DNA of 64,000 bases. Origin: Oceanispirochaeta sp. M1 (GTDB lineage Bacteria > Spirochaetota > Spirochaetia > DSM-2461). Positions 46,778 to 54,912 of the stretch are shown here, piece by piece. The notes below the pieces were generated by a model that did not search any database, had not been told where the DNA came from, and saw nothing but the letters and a program-made list of their open reading frames with translations. Within the stretch, counting starts at the first letter, position 1, and each line of letters begins with the position of its first letter. Location of the stretch: assembly GCF_003346715.1 (NCBI RefSeq), contig NZ_QQPQ01000028.1:1-64000 (forward strand), read 5' to 3'. A program made the translations under genes and the position numbers.

Positions 46778-47772
46778 TTATCTCTCCTGCTCAAAGACCG
46801 AGCCAGCAAAGATCCGAAGGATAGAGCAAGAATAATAATGACTCCCTGCATCAACTGCTGGTATTTAACATCTATACCATAGAAAAAAATGACATCATTT
46901 ATCAGGCGGGTTATGACTCCACCAAAAAGACTTCCAATAGGGCTTCCGAATCCTCCTGAAAGACTCGCTCCTCCGATGGCAGCGGAGCTGATGGCTTCAA
47001 GTTCATAGCCCGTACCCGCAAGAGGACTCCCTGAAATAGTCTCGCCGATAATGGCCAGGGTTGCCAGAGAAGTAAAAAATCCGCAGATCCCGTATGCCAT
47101 GACTTTTTTTGAATTTACATTAACACCGGACTCAAAGGCGGCCATTGTAGATCCTCCAACAGCTTTGAGTTCTGTGACCGTCCCTCTCTTCAGCAGAAAG
47201 ACATACAGAAGTATAGAAAAACCAAGTAAGTACACAGCAACCGGAATATATAGGAATTTACCTGAAAAAAAATGGTAAAAACTCATGGGAACCTGACCTC
47301 CCGGTTCTCCCATAACTGCCAGAGCCAGACCTCTCCAGATGACTCCCGTTGCATAGGTTGTAATAAGAGCCTGAAGTCTCAGCCTGGTTAAAATTAATCC
47401 ATTAATTATCCCTGCGGCGGTTCCCACAAGAAGGCCGACAGATACGGCAATGATGATCCCCAGCATAGATCCTTCAAAATACATCACCAGCTGAACAACA
47501 ATAACATTTACAAGGGCAATCATAGTTCCCTGGGAAAGATCGATACCCCCTGTTAGAATGACAAAGGTCTGCCCGAAGGATGCAAATAATAATGGCATCC
47601 ATGACTTCAGCTTTACTGTCAGAGAAGCAATTCTCAAATATTTCGGATTACGAATTCCCAAGAGGATCATAAGAATTATTACAATCACAATTCCCAGTAA
47701 ATAGGGAGTCTTCCGGAAGCGTTCCTTCCAATCTATTTTAAGCCATTGCGGCTTTATAGAGTTCGTATTCAC
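46774..47772 (-). CDS. Ribose-type ABC permease 1 (RbsC family)
   Basis: This 332-residue partner permease has the FVILTGGIDLSQGTMIALVN motif and the IGGASLSGGFGSPIGSL ending typical of RbsC/YtfT. It starts at GTG 47772 inside the 3' end of the ATPase gene, an overlap of 35 nt, with a GGGGAAAG site upstream. No other start is in frame in the overlap. It forms the channel with 45815-46777. Confidence 0.9.
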   Translation of the reverse strand: MNTNSIKPQWLKIDWKERFRKTPYLLGIVIVIILMILLGIRNPKYLRIASLTVKLKSWMPLLFASFGQTFVILTGGIDLSQGTMIALVNVIVVQLVMYFEGSMLGIIIAVSVGLLVGTAAGIINGLILTRLRLQALITTYATGVIWRGLALAVMGEPGGQVPMSFYHFFSGKFLYIPVAVYLLGFSILLYVFLLKRGTVTELKAVGGSTMAAFESGVNVNSKKVMAYGICGFFTSLATLAIIGETISGSPLAGTGYELEAISSAAIGGASLSGGFGSPIGSLFGGVITRLINDVIFFYGIDVKYQQLMQGVIIILALSFGSLLARSLSRRDK

Positions 47773-49225
47773 TTAATCTTTCCCCACTGAGCTCATCAAC
47801 AATTCTGCCTTCATTCAGAACCAGGACCCTGTCTGCATTCTTCAGGATTTCCTGATCTTCCGAGGAATTCCAAAGGATTGAAACTCCTGCATCACAAAGT
47901 TCTTTCATCAAGGTATAAAGCTCTTCTTTAGTTTTTATATCCACCCCTTTTGTGGGGTCATCCATCAGTATTATCTTGGGATTGGTCATCAGCCATCGGC
48001 CAATTATAACCTTCTGCTGATTTCCACCGCTCAGATTTGAGATGGAATGATCCAGACTGTCATAGACAAGACCGAGTCTTTCCAATATAGGCAGAACTGA
48101 TATCTTTAGTGTTTTTCTACTGAAAAAAAGGAACCCCTTTTTCCTAATATGAGCCAACACTGTATTTTCCAGAATTGATCTGATCTGAAATACACCGTAT
48201 TTTTTTCTATCGCCGGAGATATAAGAAAAACCGTCCCGTATACAGTGACCGGGAGATTTTAATCCCATAAGTTTATTATCCAGCAAGACCTCCCCTCTAA
48301 AATCAGGAGAGTTCCCGAAAAGAGTCAATAGAAGTTCAGACTGTCCCTGTCCCTGCAGTCCACTCAAACCGAGGATTTCTCCTTTCTTGAGAGAGAGATT
48401 TATATCTTTCAAGCCCTGGGCACTGAGGTTTTTAACTTCAAGAAGTACATGATCACTGATCTCTCTCTCCTCTTTTTGAGAAGATGAAAGTTCTTCACCC
48501 ACCATATGAGTGACAATTTCATCATGTGTTGTTGATTTCAAATCTACAGTGGCGACGGTTACACCATTTCTTATGATGGTGGCTCTATCGCCTATCTCGA
48601 AAAGCTCTTTCATTTTATGTGAGATAAGAATGATGGAACATCCTTTATCCCTCAACTCTCTGACTATGTCAAAAAGGATCTCTACCTGTGCAGCATGGAG
48701 TGATGAAGTCGCTTCATCAAGAATAATGACCTCCGGTTCCCGGATAAGGACCTTTAGAATCTCAACGATCTGCCGTTCATCCGCAGACAGGTGGGTCACA
48801 GGAGTTTCAGGGCCAATATCCTGAGAAAGGACATCATTGAAGCGACTGAGAGCCTTTTCACAGATCTCTTTCTGAGATATTGAATCGACAAAACCCAGGG
48901 TTCCCTGATTTTGACTCCCCAGAAACATATTTTCCTGAACAGTTAAGTCAGGAACAAGACTCAATTCCTGAAATACTACGGCAATCCCCGCTTTACGGGC
49001 TTCCGCCGGACTTGTAAGTTTAAGAGTCTCGCCTTTATAGAAAATCTCGCCCCCGTCTTTTTCAAGGGCACATACAATAATTTTACTGAGGGTACTTTTA
49101 CCGCAACCGTTGGCTCCTACAAGAAAGTGAATTTCGCCCTTATTAAGAACAAAATCTCCTTGACTGAGGGCTTGCACCCCCCCGAACCTTTTAGTTACAC
49201 CTCTGAGCTCTAACAGTGGAACCAT
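47738..49225 (-). CDS. Ribose-type ABC importer ATPase (RbsA family)
   Basis: This 495-residue ATPase contains two fused nucleotide-binding domains. Domain 1 has Walker A GANGCGKST near residue 38 and signature-like LSADERQIVEIL. Domain 2 has the degenerate GLQGQGQSE P-loop and an intact LSGGNQQKVIIGRW signature. The asymmetry is standard for RbsA/XylG/MglA proteins. The gene is second in the operon and is separated from the binding-protein gene by a stable hairpin. Confidence 0.93.
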   Translation of the reverse strand: MVPLLELRGVTKRFGGVQALSQGDFVLNKGEIHFLVGANGCGKSTLSKIIVCALEKDGGEIFYKGETLKLTSPAEARKAGIAVVFQELSLVPDLTVQENMFLGSQNQGTLGFVDSISQKEICEKALSRFNDVLSQDIGPETPVTHLSADERQIVEILKVLIREPEVIILDEATSSLHAAQVEILFDIVRELRDKGCSIILISHKMKELFEIGDRATIIRNGVTVATVDLKSTTHDEIVTHMVGEELSSSQKEEREISDHVLLEVKNLSAQGLKDINLSLKKGEILGLSGLQGQGQSELLLTLFGNSPDFRGEVLLDNKLMGLKSPGHCIRDGFSYISGDRKKYGVFQIRSILENTVLAHIRKKGFLFFSRKTLKISVLPILERLGLVYDSLDHSISNLSGGNQQKVIIGRWLMTNPKIILMDDPTKGVDIKTKEELYTLMKELCDAGVSILWNSSEDQEILKNADRVLVLNEGRIVDELSGERLSEYELYKAAMA

Positions 49226-49250
49226 GTTATACCTATCCTGAGAATATGTA

Positions 49251-49280
49251 TCCCGGAGAATACTTTCAGTATCTCCGGGA
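49251..49280 (-). terminator. Hairpin after the ribose-type binding-protein gene
   Basis: TCCCGGAG (49251-49258) and CTCCGGGA (49273-49280) form an 8-bp GC-rich stem that continues through ATACT/AGTAT with one bulge, leaving a 3-nt loop. It sits between the binding-protein and ATPase genes and should favour excess binding-protein mRNA. Confidence 0.65.
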
Positions 49281-49307
49281 ACAATAATTTACGCTAATAG
49301 AAATCTC

Positions 49308-50345
49308 TTATTTAAAATAAGCAGCAGCCTGGGCCTCTGTAAGATGTCCGTCAACAGCAAAGTAATCGGGATAGTCTTTATAGGCATTGTAGACTGTATC
49401 GAAGTTAATATTTGTCACAACTGTGGGGACAGGAACATAAATTGTGTTTCCATAGGCACCTTCAAAGATTCCATCCTTGAATTCCTTTCCGGCCAGCATC
49501 TGCATTCCTACAAAGAATGCGGAAGTCATTGCTCCCGGAGGATTGGCAACACCAATCATATCCAGTTCTTCCTCTTTCCACATTTTCAGGAAGTCAACTC
49601 TGGCTTCACCAGTTGAGAATATGTCATCTCTTCCGGCAGCCTGAATAGCTCTGAAAGCACCGGCAGCCATACCATCCTGAACCCATACACCATTGATATC
49701 AGGATATGTAGCAAGCATATCAGCCATGGCAGCCTGACCTTTTGCATTATCCCAGTCGGCATTGACTTCATTGAGGATTTTTATATCGGGATAAGAATTA
49801 AATACTTCTGTATACCCTTTAACACGGGCTGAATTGGCAGGGTGTCCGGCAAAACCGTTTATACATACAACATTACCATTTCCACCAAGTTTTTCAACAA
49901 GCCAGCGGGCGGAAATTGCTGCCCACTCTTTCTGATCAATAGCAACATTGACGGCATCAGGAGATGATAATTCTGTATCTGTCCCGATAACAATGACTCC
50001 CTGGGATTTAGCTTCAGCGATAACAGGGGTCAAAGCAGTGGCATCTGCAGGATTTACAAGAATTAAATCTGCACCGCTGGAAATCAGGTTTCTGATCTGA
50101 TCGATCTGACCTTCAGTGCTCACATCAAAACTCTGAACAATGATCTCTTTAATCAGTCCCTGATCAATATAAGGCTGGGCAGCAGCTTTTACATCATCCA
50201 CCATCTGAGTACGCCATTCACTTCCAACCCAGGCATTACTGATACCGATAGTATAACCTTCTCCATCTTCACCCTGTCCTCCGGCAAAAGCGGAAAGACT
50301 ACCGATCAGCATCATCACACACAGAAATAACAGACTTCTTTTCAT
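49308..50345 (-). CDS. Ribose-type sugar-binding protein (RbsB/Peripla_BP_4)
   Basis: This 345-residue periplasmic binding protein has a signal peptide MKRSLLFLCVMMLIGSLSAFA and a mature GGQGE start. The two-lobe fold includes IVQSFDVSTEGQIDQIRNLI, LVNPADATALTPVIA and the GVWVQDGMAAGAFRA hinge region. The start at 50345 has AAGGAG 8 nt upstream; an earlier ATG at 50363 would place the signal internally. It follows the two Gfo/Idh genes and precedes the ATPase and permeases. Confidence 0.91.
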   Translation of the reverse strand: MKRSLLFLCVMMLIGSLSAFAGGQGEDGEGYTIGISNAWVGSEWRTQMVDDVKAAAQPYIDQGLIKEIIVQSFDVSTEGQIDQIRNLISSGADLILVNPADATALTPVIAEAKSQGVIVIGTDTELSSPDAVNVAIDQKEWAAISARWLVEKLGGNGNVVCINGFAGHPANSARVKGYTEVFNSYPDIKILNEVNADWDNAKGQAAMADMLATYPDINGVWVQDGMAAGAFRAIQAAGRDDIFSTGEARVDFLKMWKEEELDMIGVANPPGAMTSAFFVGMQMLAGKEFKDGIFEGAYGNTIYVPVPTVVTNINFDTVYNAYKDYPDYFAVDGHLTEAQAAAYFK

Positions 50346-50394
50346 AAAGATCTCCTTTAACAATATAATTAACCCATTCCAACGGATAGGGAAT

Positions 50395-51507
50395 TCACTT
50401 AACTATAGACAGACCGGACTCATAGGGATCAACGGGGCGACCTGTCTTGGCACTTTTAAGAGCCGCAAAACAAAAACGGAGACTGAGGAGATTATCCGCA
50501 GCATTATTTGAAGGCTCCCTGTTCTCCTCGATTCCACACAATAGTTCACCCATGGAACCGACAAAGCCATCTGGAAACCAGCTTCCCTTCAATTCGGGAG
50601 TGGCCTGACCGGATTCACAGCTGAATGTTACTTTTTGTGATAATAAATCCAGACCAACGCTTTCAACCGTTCCCCGGTTTCCGATGACAAGAGTTCTGTC
50701 TTCCTGACCGTAACGGGTCAAAGCATTGAAATCGATGGATGCCTGTCCCCCTTCATAATCAAAGATAACAGAAGATAAAAAGGGAGGTTTTACATCCTGA
50801 CCTGCAGCAAAAGAAGCTTTTGCATAGATTGAATTTACCTTTCGCCCTTTCAGAAAACAGGCAAGCAGATCAAACCAGTGGATTCCGAAATCATAAAGTA
50901 TTAAAAAATGAATATCCTCAAAAGGAGTCCCCTTAGTCCAGGTATGATCCCAGGATATTGAATGACGGATCGCCTGAATATCACCCAGGGCTCCCTCATC
51001 TATCAAACCTCTTATATAGGAATAATGGGGAGACCATCGCCCGTTCTGGTTCACTGCCAGTTTTATACCGGCATCCCTGGCTTTAGCGACGATTTCCTCC
51101 CCTCTCGCGATATCCGTAACAAAAGGCTTTTGAGACAGGATATGTTTTTTTCTGTTGATAAAGGGTTCAAACATCCTATCCCTTACCCTGGGATGAACAG
51201 CCAGATCAACCACATCTATCTCATCATCATTAATCAGATTCTCCCAGTTCTCTTCAATTCTTGAGCTCAGGTTAAATCTATGTTTAGCCCCTTCAGCCTT
51301 TTCACGGTTAACATCACAGAGTACCGAAATATTCCATCCGGCTTTTGTATAGGCAATCAGATGCTGTTCTGATATCCCGCCGCAGCCGATAAGTGCTATT
51401 GAAGGTTTATAATGACGGGGCTTGGGAGGCATATATTCAATTAGAGGAGCCTCAAATCTTTTTGTGCTCCCGACTTTTCCTAAACCATAACTCTCGTTAT
51501 CTTCCAT
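50395..51507 (-). CDS. Gfo/Idh/MocA oxidoreductase 2
   Basis: This 370-residue enzyme has an unusual 30-residue leader rich in Pro and Arg before the Rossmann strand (SIALIGCGGISEQHLIAY). It keeps a QKPFVTD motif in the usual EKP position (Gln for Glu) and DFGIHWFDLLACFL in the catalytic sheet. It starts 7 nt after the stop of oxidoreductase 3. The chemistry is probably sugar or cyclitol oxidation at a ring carbon. The specific substrate is unknown. Confidence 0.86.
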   Translation of the reverse strand: MEDNESYGLGKVGSTKRFEAPLIEYMPPKPRHYKPSIALIGCGGISEQHLIAYTKAGWNISVLCDVNREKAEGAKHRFNLSSRIEENWENLINDDEIDVVDLAVHPRVRDRMFEPFINRKKHILSQKPFVTDIARGEEIVAKARDAGIKLAVNQNGRWSPHYSYIRGLIDEGALGDIQAIRHSISWDHTWTKGTPFEDIHFLILYDFGIHWFDLLACFLKGRKVNSIYAKASFAAGQDVKPPFLSSVIFDYEGGQASIDFNALTRYGQEDRTLVIGNRGTVESVGLDLLSQKVTFSCESGQATPELKGSWFPDGFVGSMGELLCGIEENREPSNNAADNLLSLRFCFAALKSAKTGRPVDPYESGLSIVK

Positions 51508-51514
51508 ATCGCAC

Positions 51515-52621
51515 TTACCCTATGAGATCCATAGTTCTCTTTGATTTTGCAGATATAAAAGCTGTGTCAACTATCTGCTGTCCTATCCGGGCCATTTCTA
51601 TTGAGAGGGGTCCCTCAATGGAAAGACTGTTCTGGATACAGTGAATCATATAGGCCACGGGATTATGAAAGGGAGCTTTCAGAGAATCGGCGGAATACTC
51701 TATCCCTTCGGGGTGTGTCCGGGTCTGAACCCGTACAGTTTTTTCAAAATCAAAACTGCTGATTGTCCCCTCGGTCCCTACAAGATAAAACCCGCATTTA
51801 GGCTGAGGTTGATAGACCCAGGGATCAGTAAAAGTGCCCCACCTGGTCTCAAATTTTGAAAGACCGTATTCAAAACGGGCTGTCGTAATGCTGTGTTCAT
51901 CGACCTCAAGTCCTTCAGTCTGAAATGTTGAAGAACTAACTTCCAGAGGTTTAGCCCCGCCATGATACCAGGCACCCAGGGTCGTTCCATAACCAAGGTA
52001 GTCAAGGAGTGACCCTCCGCCGAATTCTTTTTTATAGAACCAGCTTTTGGTCTTCCCTCTCTCCACTTCTTCTGCACTTGTTTCAACCTTATCAGCCAGA
52101 TGCCAGAGAGGCCCCCTGTTTCCATCATAAAAATGGACCTCCCGGATATCTCCGATAAGACCCTGATCGAGGAGCTCCTTTGCTTTAACATGAGGTGGAT
52201 ACCAGGCCAGCGGCCAGTTAACGGCAAAAAGTTTGTTCCTGCCTTTAAGTATATTTATGATCCTGTCAGCCTCCTCCAGAGTAGAGGCGAATGGTTTTTC
52301 CAAAATGATATGGACATCATAGGCAGCGATCCGTTCTACCCACAGGGTATGTTCGGCTGTTGGAGGACAAAGTATTACTATATCGGGCTGTGTCTGCTTC
52401 ATACACTCTTCCCAATCAGTAAAAATTTTATTTTCCGGAATTTTAAAATTCTGAACAGCCTGACCCATCAGTGATTTTTCAGAATGACAGATTCCGCAGA
52501 TTTCTGCCTCAGGATGTTCAAAAACCATTCTCAAATTATCACCCATATGTAAGTGGGAGAATTCTATTCCTGCTACTTTAATCACATCTATCTCCATTTC
52601 ACAGTTTTCATGCTGCTTCAT
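51515..52621 (-). CDS. Gfo/Idh/MocA oxidoreductase 3
   Basis: This 368-residue oxidoreductase is the first gene of the locus. Its Rossmann motif is diverged (VIKVAGIEFSHLHMGDNL lacks the GxGxxG pattern), but the EKPFASTLEEAD motif and a C-terminal alpha/beta domain with LLDYLGYGTTLGAWYHG are clear. Loss of the glycine-rich loop makes nucleotide binding uncertain. The ATG has AGGA about 8 nt upstream. A good sigma-70 promoter is at 52687-52715. Confidence 0.82.
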   Translation of the reverse strand: MKQHENCEMEIDVIKVAGIEFSHLHMGDNLRMVFEHPEAEICGICHSEKSLMGQAVQNFKIPENKIFTDWEECMKQTQPDIVILCPPTAEHTLWVERIAAYDVHIILEKPFASTLEEADRIINILKGRNKLFAVNWPLAWYPPHVKAKELLDQGLIGDIREVHFYDGNRGPLWHLADKVETSAEEVERGKTKSWFYKKEFGGGSLLDYLGYGTTLGAWYHGGAKPLEVSSSTFQTEGLEVDEHSITTARFEYGLSKFETRWGTFTDPWVYQPQPKCGFYLVGTEGTISSFDFEKTVRVQTRTHPEGIEYSADSLKAPFHNPVAYMIHCIQNSLSIEGPLSIEMARIGQQIVDTAFISAKSKRTMDLIG

Positions 52622-52686
52622 TTATCATCCTGTCCAGGCAAGAACGAAGGATTCGTAAGATTTTTTATTCAGCTTATTTTAGAATT

Positions 52687-52715
52687 ATGGTAAAACCTTA
52701 TTCGTCTTTTGTCAA
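52687..52715 (-). promoter_or_regulatory. Sigma-70 promoter of the ribose-type locus
   Basis: On the minus strand TTGACA (52710-52715) and TACCAT (52687-52692) are separated by 17 nt. This drives the operon starting at 52621. CTTTTGT occurs twice nearby (about 52705 and 52718), possibly as half-sites for the divergent ROK regulator. Confidence 0.6.
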
Positions 52716-52790
52716 ACACTTTTGTACGACTATCGATCTTATAAGAATTAGGTATTGACTTCCCGGTGATGATCCTTTAATTTAGTTAAA

Positions 52791-54017
52791 ATGAGAAAAA
52801 CTAGTTATGTATCTCCATCTGCTGATTCGATTATATTCAACATAATAAGGAATGAAGGTTCCATAAATAGAACCGATTTAGTTGCCAAAACCGGTTTTGC
52901 TAAATCTACTGTGTCTCTTCAAATCAACAAATTGATAGAAACAGGAATCATCAGGGAAATAAAACCGAAAGAATCTGGAAATACCGTCAGAAAATTACAG
53001 ATTGAAATCGTTCCTGATGCCGGATACGTCCTGGGTGTATTTTTGGGAGTTCACCGCCTGAGTATCAGTCTTTTCAATCTTAGAATGGAAACAATCAAAG
53101 AAGCAGTCTACGACCTTGAATCGATTCTGGATCCCAAGTTCATCAACAAACTTATCATTGAAAAAATAGATTTACTCATCTCCGAAGCCAAAATCATAAA
53201 AAAAGACTTATGGGGTATCGGTCTCGGTTTTCCCTTTCCTGTTGATTTTCATCAGGGAATTACAGAAACACCTCCAAATCTACCGCTGTGGCATCAATAT
53301 CCGATAAAATCCATATATGAAAACCATTTCTCATGTCCTGTACTACTGGATAATGATGTTAATGTAATGGCTCTGGGAGAGGCATATTCGGGAATCGCCC
53401 AGGATGAAAATGATTTCATATTTGTAAAAGTGGGTAATGGAATAGGATGTGGCCTTTTCATGGAAGGCAGAGTATACAGAGGTGCAAAAGGGAGTGCCGG
53501 AGATATAGGACATATCGCTTTAGACAGGGAAACAAAGCTTTGTCACTGCGGTAATATTGGATGTCTTGAGACAATCGCTGCAGCTCCTGCCATAGCGAAG
53601 AAGGGTCTTGAAGTCGCAATGACGGGAGACAGTCCCCTTCTTGAAAAAAAACTTACTGAAAATCATAAGGTGACATCAAAGGATGTCGGTGAAGCTGCCC
53701 AGATGGGAGATATGTTCGCTTTGAGAATCATTAAGGAGAGCGGAAAGAATTTAGGTAGTGTCCTGGCTAAATTAGTCATCTTTGCCAATCCCGGAATGGT
53801 TGTAATCGGCGGTGGGATCACTAATTCTGGTAATTTATTCCTTTCTGCAATAAGGGAAGAGATTCTCCGGAGAGCAACTCACATCGCTACCATAGACCTG
53901 CAGATAAGATACACGGACCTGCAGGATAAATGCGGACCAATCGGTTCAGGCCGTCTGATCATAGAAGACATTTTCTCATCACCCAATTTCACGAAAACAA
54001 TTGAAGAAAAATTATAA
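52791..54017 (+). CDS. ROK-family transcriptional regulator
   Basis: This 408-residue regulator has an N-terminal winged helix (GSINRTDLVAKTGFAKSTVS), a ROK domain with GYVLGVFLGVHRL, LLDNDVNVMALGEAYSG, and an intact zinc motif CHCGNIGCLE. It is divergent from the ribose-type catabolic operon and is its likely repressor. No Shine-Dalgarno site precedes the ATG. A TTGACT (52755-52760) and TTAATT (52777-52782) promoter would start transcription at or next to the ATG, so the mRNA may be leaderless. Stop codons exclude an upstream start. Confidence 0.9.
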   Translation: MRKTSYVSPSADSIIFNIIRNEGSINRTDLVAKTGFAKSTVSLQINKLIETGIIREIKPKESGNTVRKLQIEIVPDAGYVLGVFLGVHRLSISLFNLRMETIKEAVYDLESILDPKFINKLIIEKIDLLISEAKIIKKDLWGIGLGFPFPVDFHQGITETPPNLPLWHQYPIKSIYENHFSCPVLLDNDVNVMALGEAYSGIAQDENDFIFVKVGNGIGCGLFMEGRVYRGAKGSAGDIGHIALDRETKLCHCGNIGCLETIAAAPAIAKKGLEVAMTGDSPLLEKKLTENHKVTSKDVGEAAQMGDMFALRIIKESGKNLGSVLAKLVIFANPGMVVIGGGITNSGNLFLSAIREEILRRATHIATIDLQIRYTDLQDKCGPIGSGRLIIEDIFSSPNFTKTIEEKL

Positions 54018-54130
54018 AGGTTTATTTGAATTCTTAAACCACCATGAACCAGAAGATCTCTCCAAGCTGAGATATAACTGGATTCAATAATTCTGAGGGA
54101 TGTTGATTTCCCTCTCGCTCTATGAATATT

Positions 54131-54157
54131 TTGACTACACACATTTAATGTGATAAT
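54131..54157 (+). promoter_or_regulatory. ccdAB promoter with overlapping palindrome
   Basis: TTGACT (54131-54136) and GATAAT (54152-54157) are separated by 15 nt. The spacer is occupied by the palindrome CACATTTAATGTG (54140-54152), a 6-bp inverted repeat around one base. It is a candidate operator for CcdA autoregulation. Confidence 0.5.
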
Positions 54158-54159
54158 CT

Positions 54160-54384
54160 ATGCACATGAAAACGAGAACAAATGTGAGTATAGACAAGGA
54201 ATTACTGGAATCTGCAAAGAGTCAGAATATAGTGATCTCAACCCTACTTGAAAAAGCAATAAAAGATGAATTAAAAAAGAAGGCTGAAGAAGACTGGGTC
54301 GAAGAAAATAAAGCCAATCTCAATAGATATAATCAGCGCATTACTGAAGATGGTGTATTCAGTGATGAATTGAGGACTTTTTAA
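54160..54384 (+). CDS. ccdA: CcdA-like antitoxin
   Basis: This 74-residue antitoxin has an N-terminal ribbon-helix-helix (TRTNVSIDKELLESAKSQN) that should bind the operator and a helical, charged C-terminus (EEDWVEENKANLNRYNQRI) that should wrap the toxin. ATG at 54160 or at 54166 is possible. The latter would sit at the predicted transcription start. The stop overlaps the toxin ATG by one base (TAATG), as is usual for ccdAB. Confidence 0.88.
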   Translation: MHMKTRTNVSIDKELLESAKSQNIVISTLLEKAIKDELKKKAEEDWVEENKANLNRYNQRITEDGVFSDELRTF

Positions 54385-54701
54385 TGAATCAATTTGATAT
54401 ATTCAGAAATAAAAATCAGAAAAGTTCAAAGGTGGTTCCCTTTCTTATCAACCTTCAATCTGATCCAATGGATCTATTGGTAAGCAGAATTGTTGCACCT
54501 CTCAGAAAAGAAGCAGATTATTCAGACCAGAAAATTTCCCGGATTCATATCCCTATAAGTATTGAAAATGAAGAATATATAATATTCATATCAGAATTGG
54601 CGGCCGTTCCCCTTGAATTGATGGGTGAGAGAGTCATGAATGCTGCAGCTCTGAGACAAGAATTTACATCTGCCATTGATTTATTGTTTACCGGATTTTA
54701 A
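54384..54701 (+). CDS. ccdB: CcdB-like gyrase toxin
   Basis: This 105-residue protein matches the CcdB fold: MNQFDIFRNKN start, KVVPFLINLQSDPMDLL, VAPLRK and a C-terminal helix (AALRQEFTSAIDLLFTGF). In F-plasmid CcdB the final Trp-Gly-Ile is essential for gyrase poisoning. Here the end is Thr-Gly-Phe, so activity or target may differ. It is translationally coupled to ccdA. On a chromosome it could be a stabilisation or stress module, or a decayed addiction system. Confidence 0.87.
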   Translation: MNQFDIFRNKNQKSSKVVPFLINLQSDPMDLLVSRIVAPLRKEADYSDQKISRIHIPISIENEEYIIFISELAAVPLELMGERVMNAAALRQEFTSAIDLLFTGF

Positions 54702-54912
54702 AACAGGCACCCGCCTCTTCCAGTATTGTACAGACAAGAGTTTTTAGCAGTATTCTATGTAATAGTACTTTTTTATAGGAAAAAATACCCTCTTTGCATC
54801 GAACTGTAGCAATCCGGATAGTGGTAGACACAACATATTCCTTATTTAATTAGAATTATATGATTTTTCACAGTTCATGACAAAAGAGATTTTTTACCAA
54901 ACGTCTGAATAT

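Noticed and set aside
54702-54912. Extra gene after ccdB
   Set aside because: No open frame with a ribosome-binding site or conserved motif is present in this 211-bp gap.
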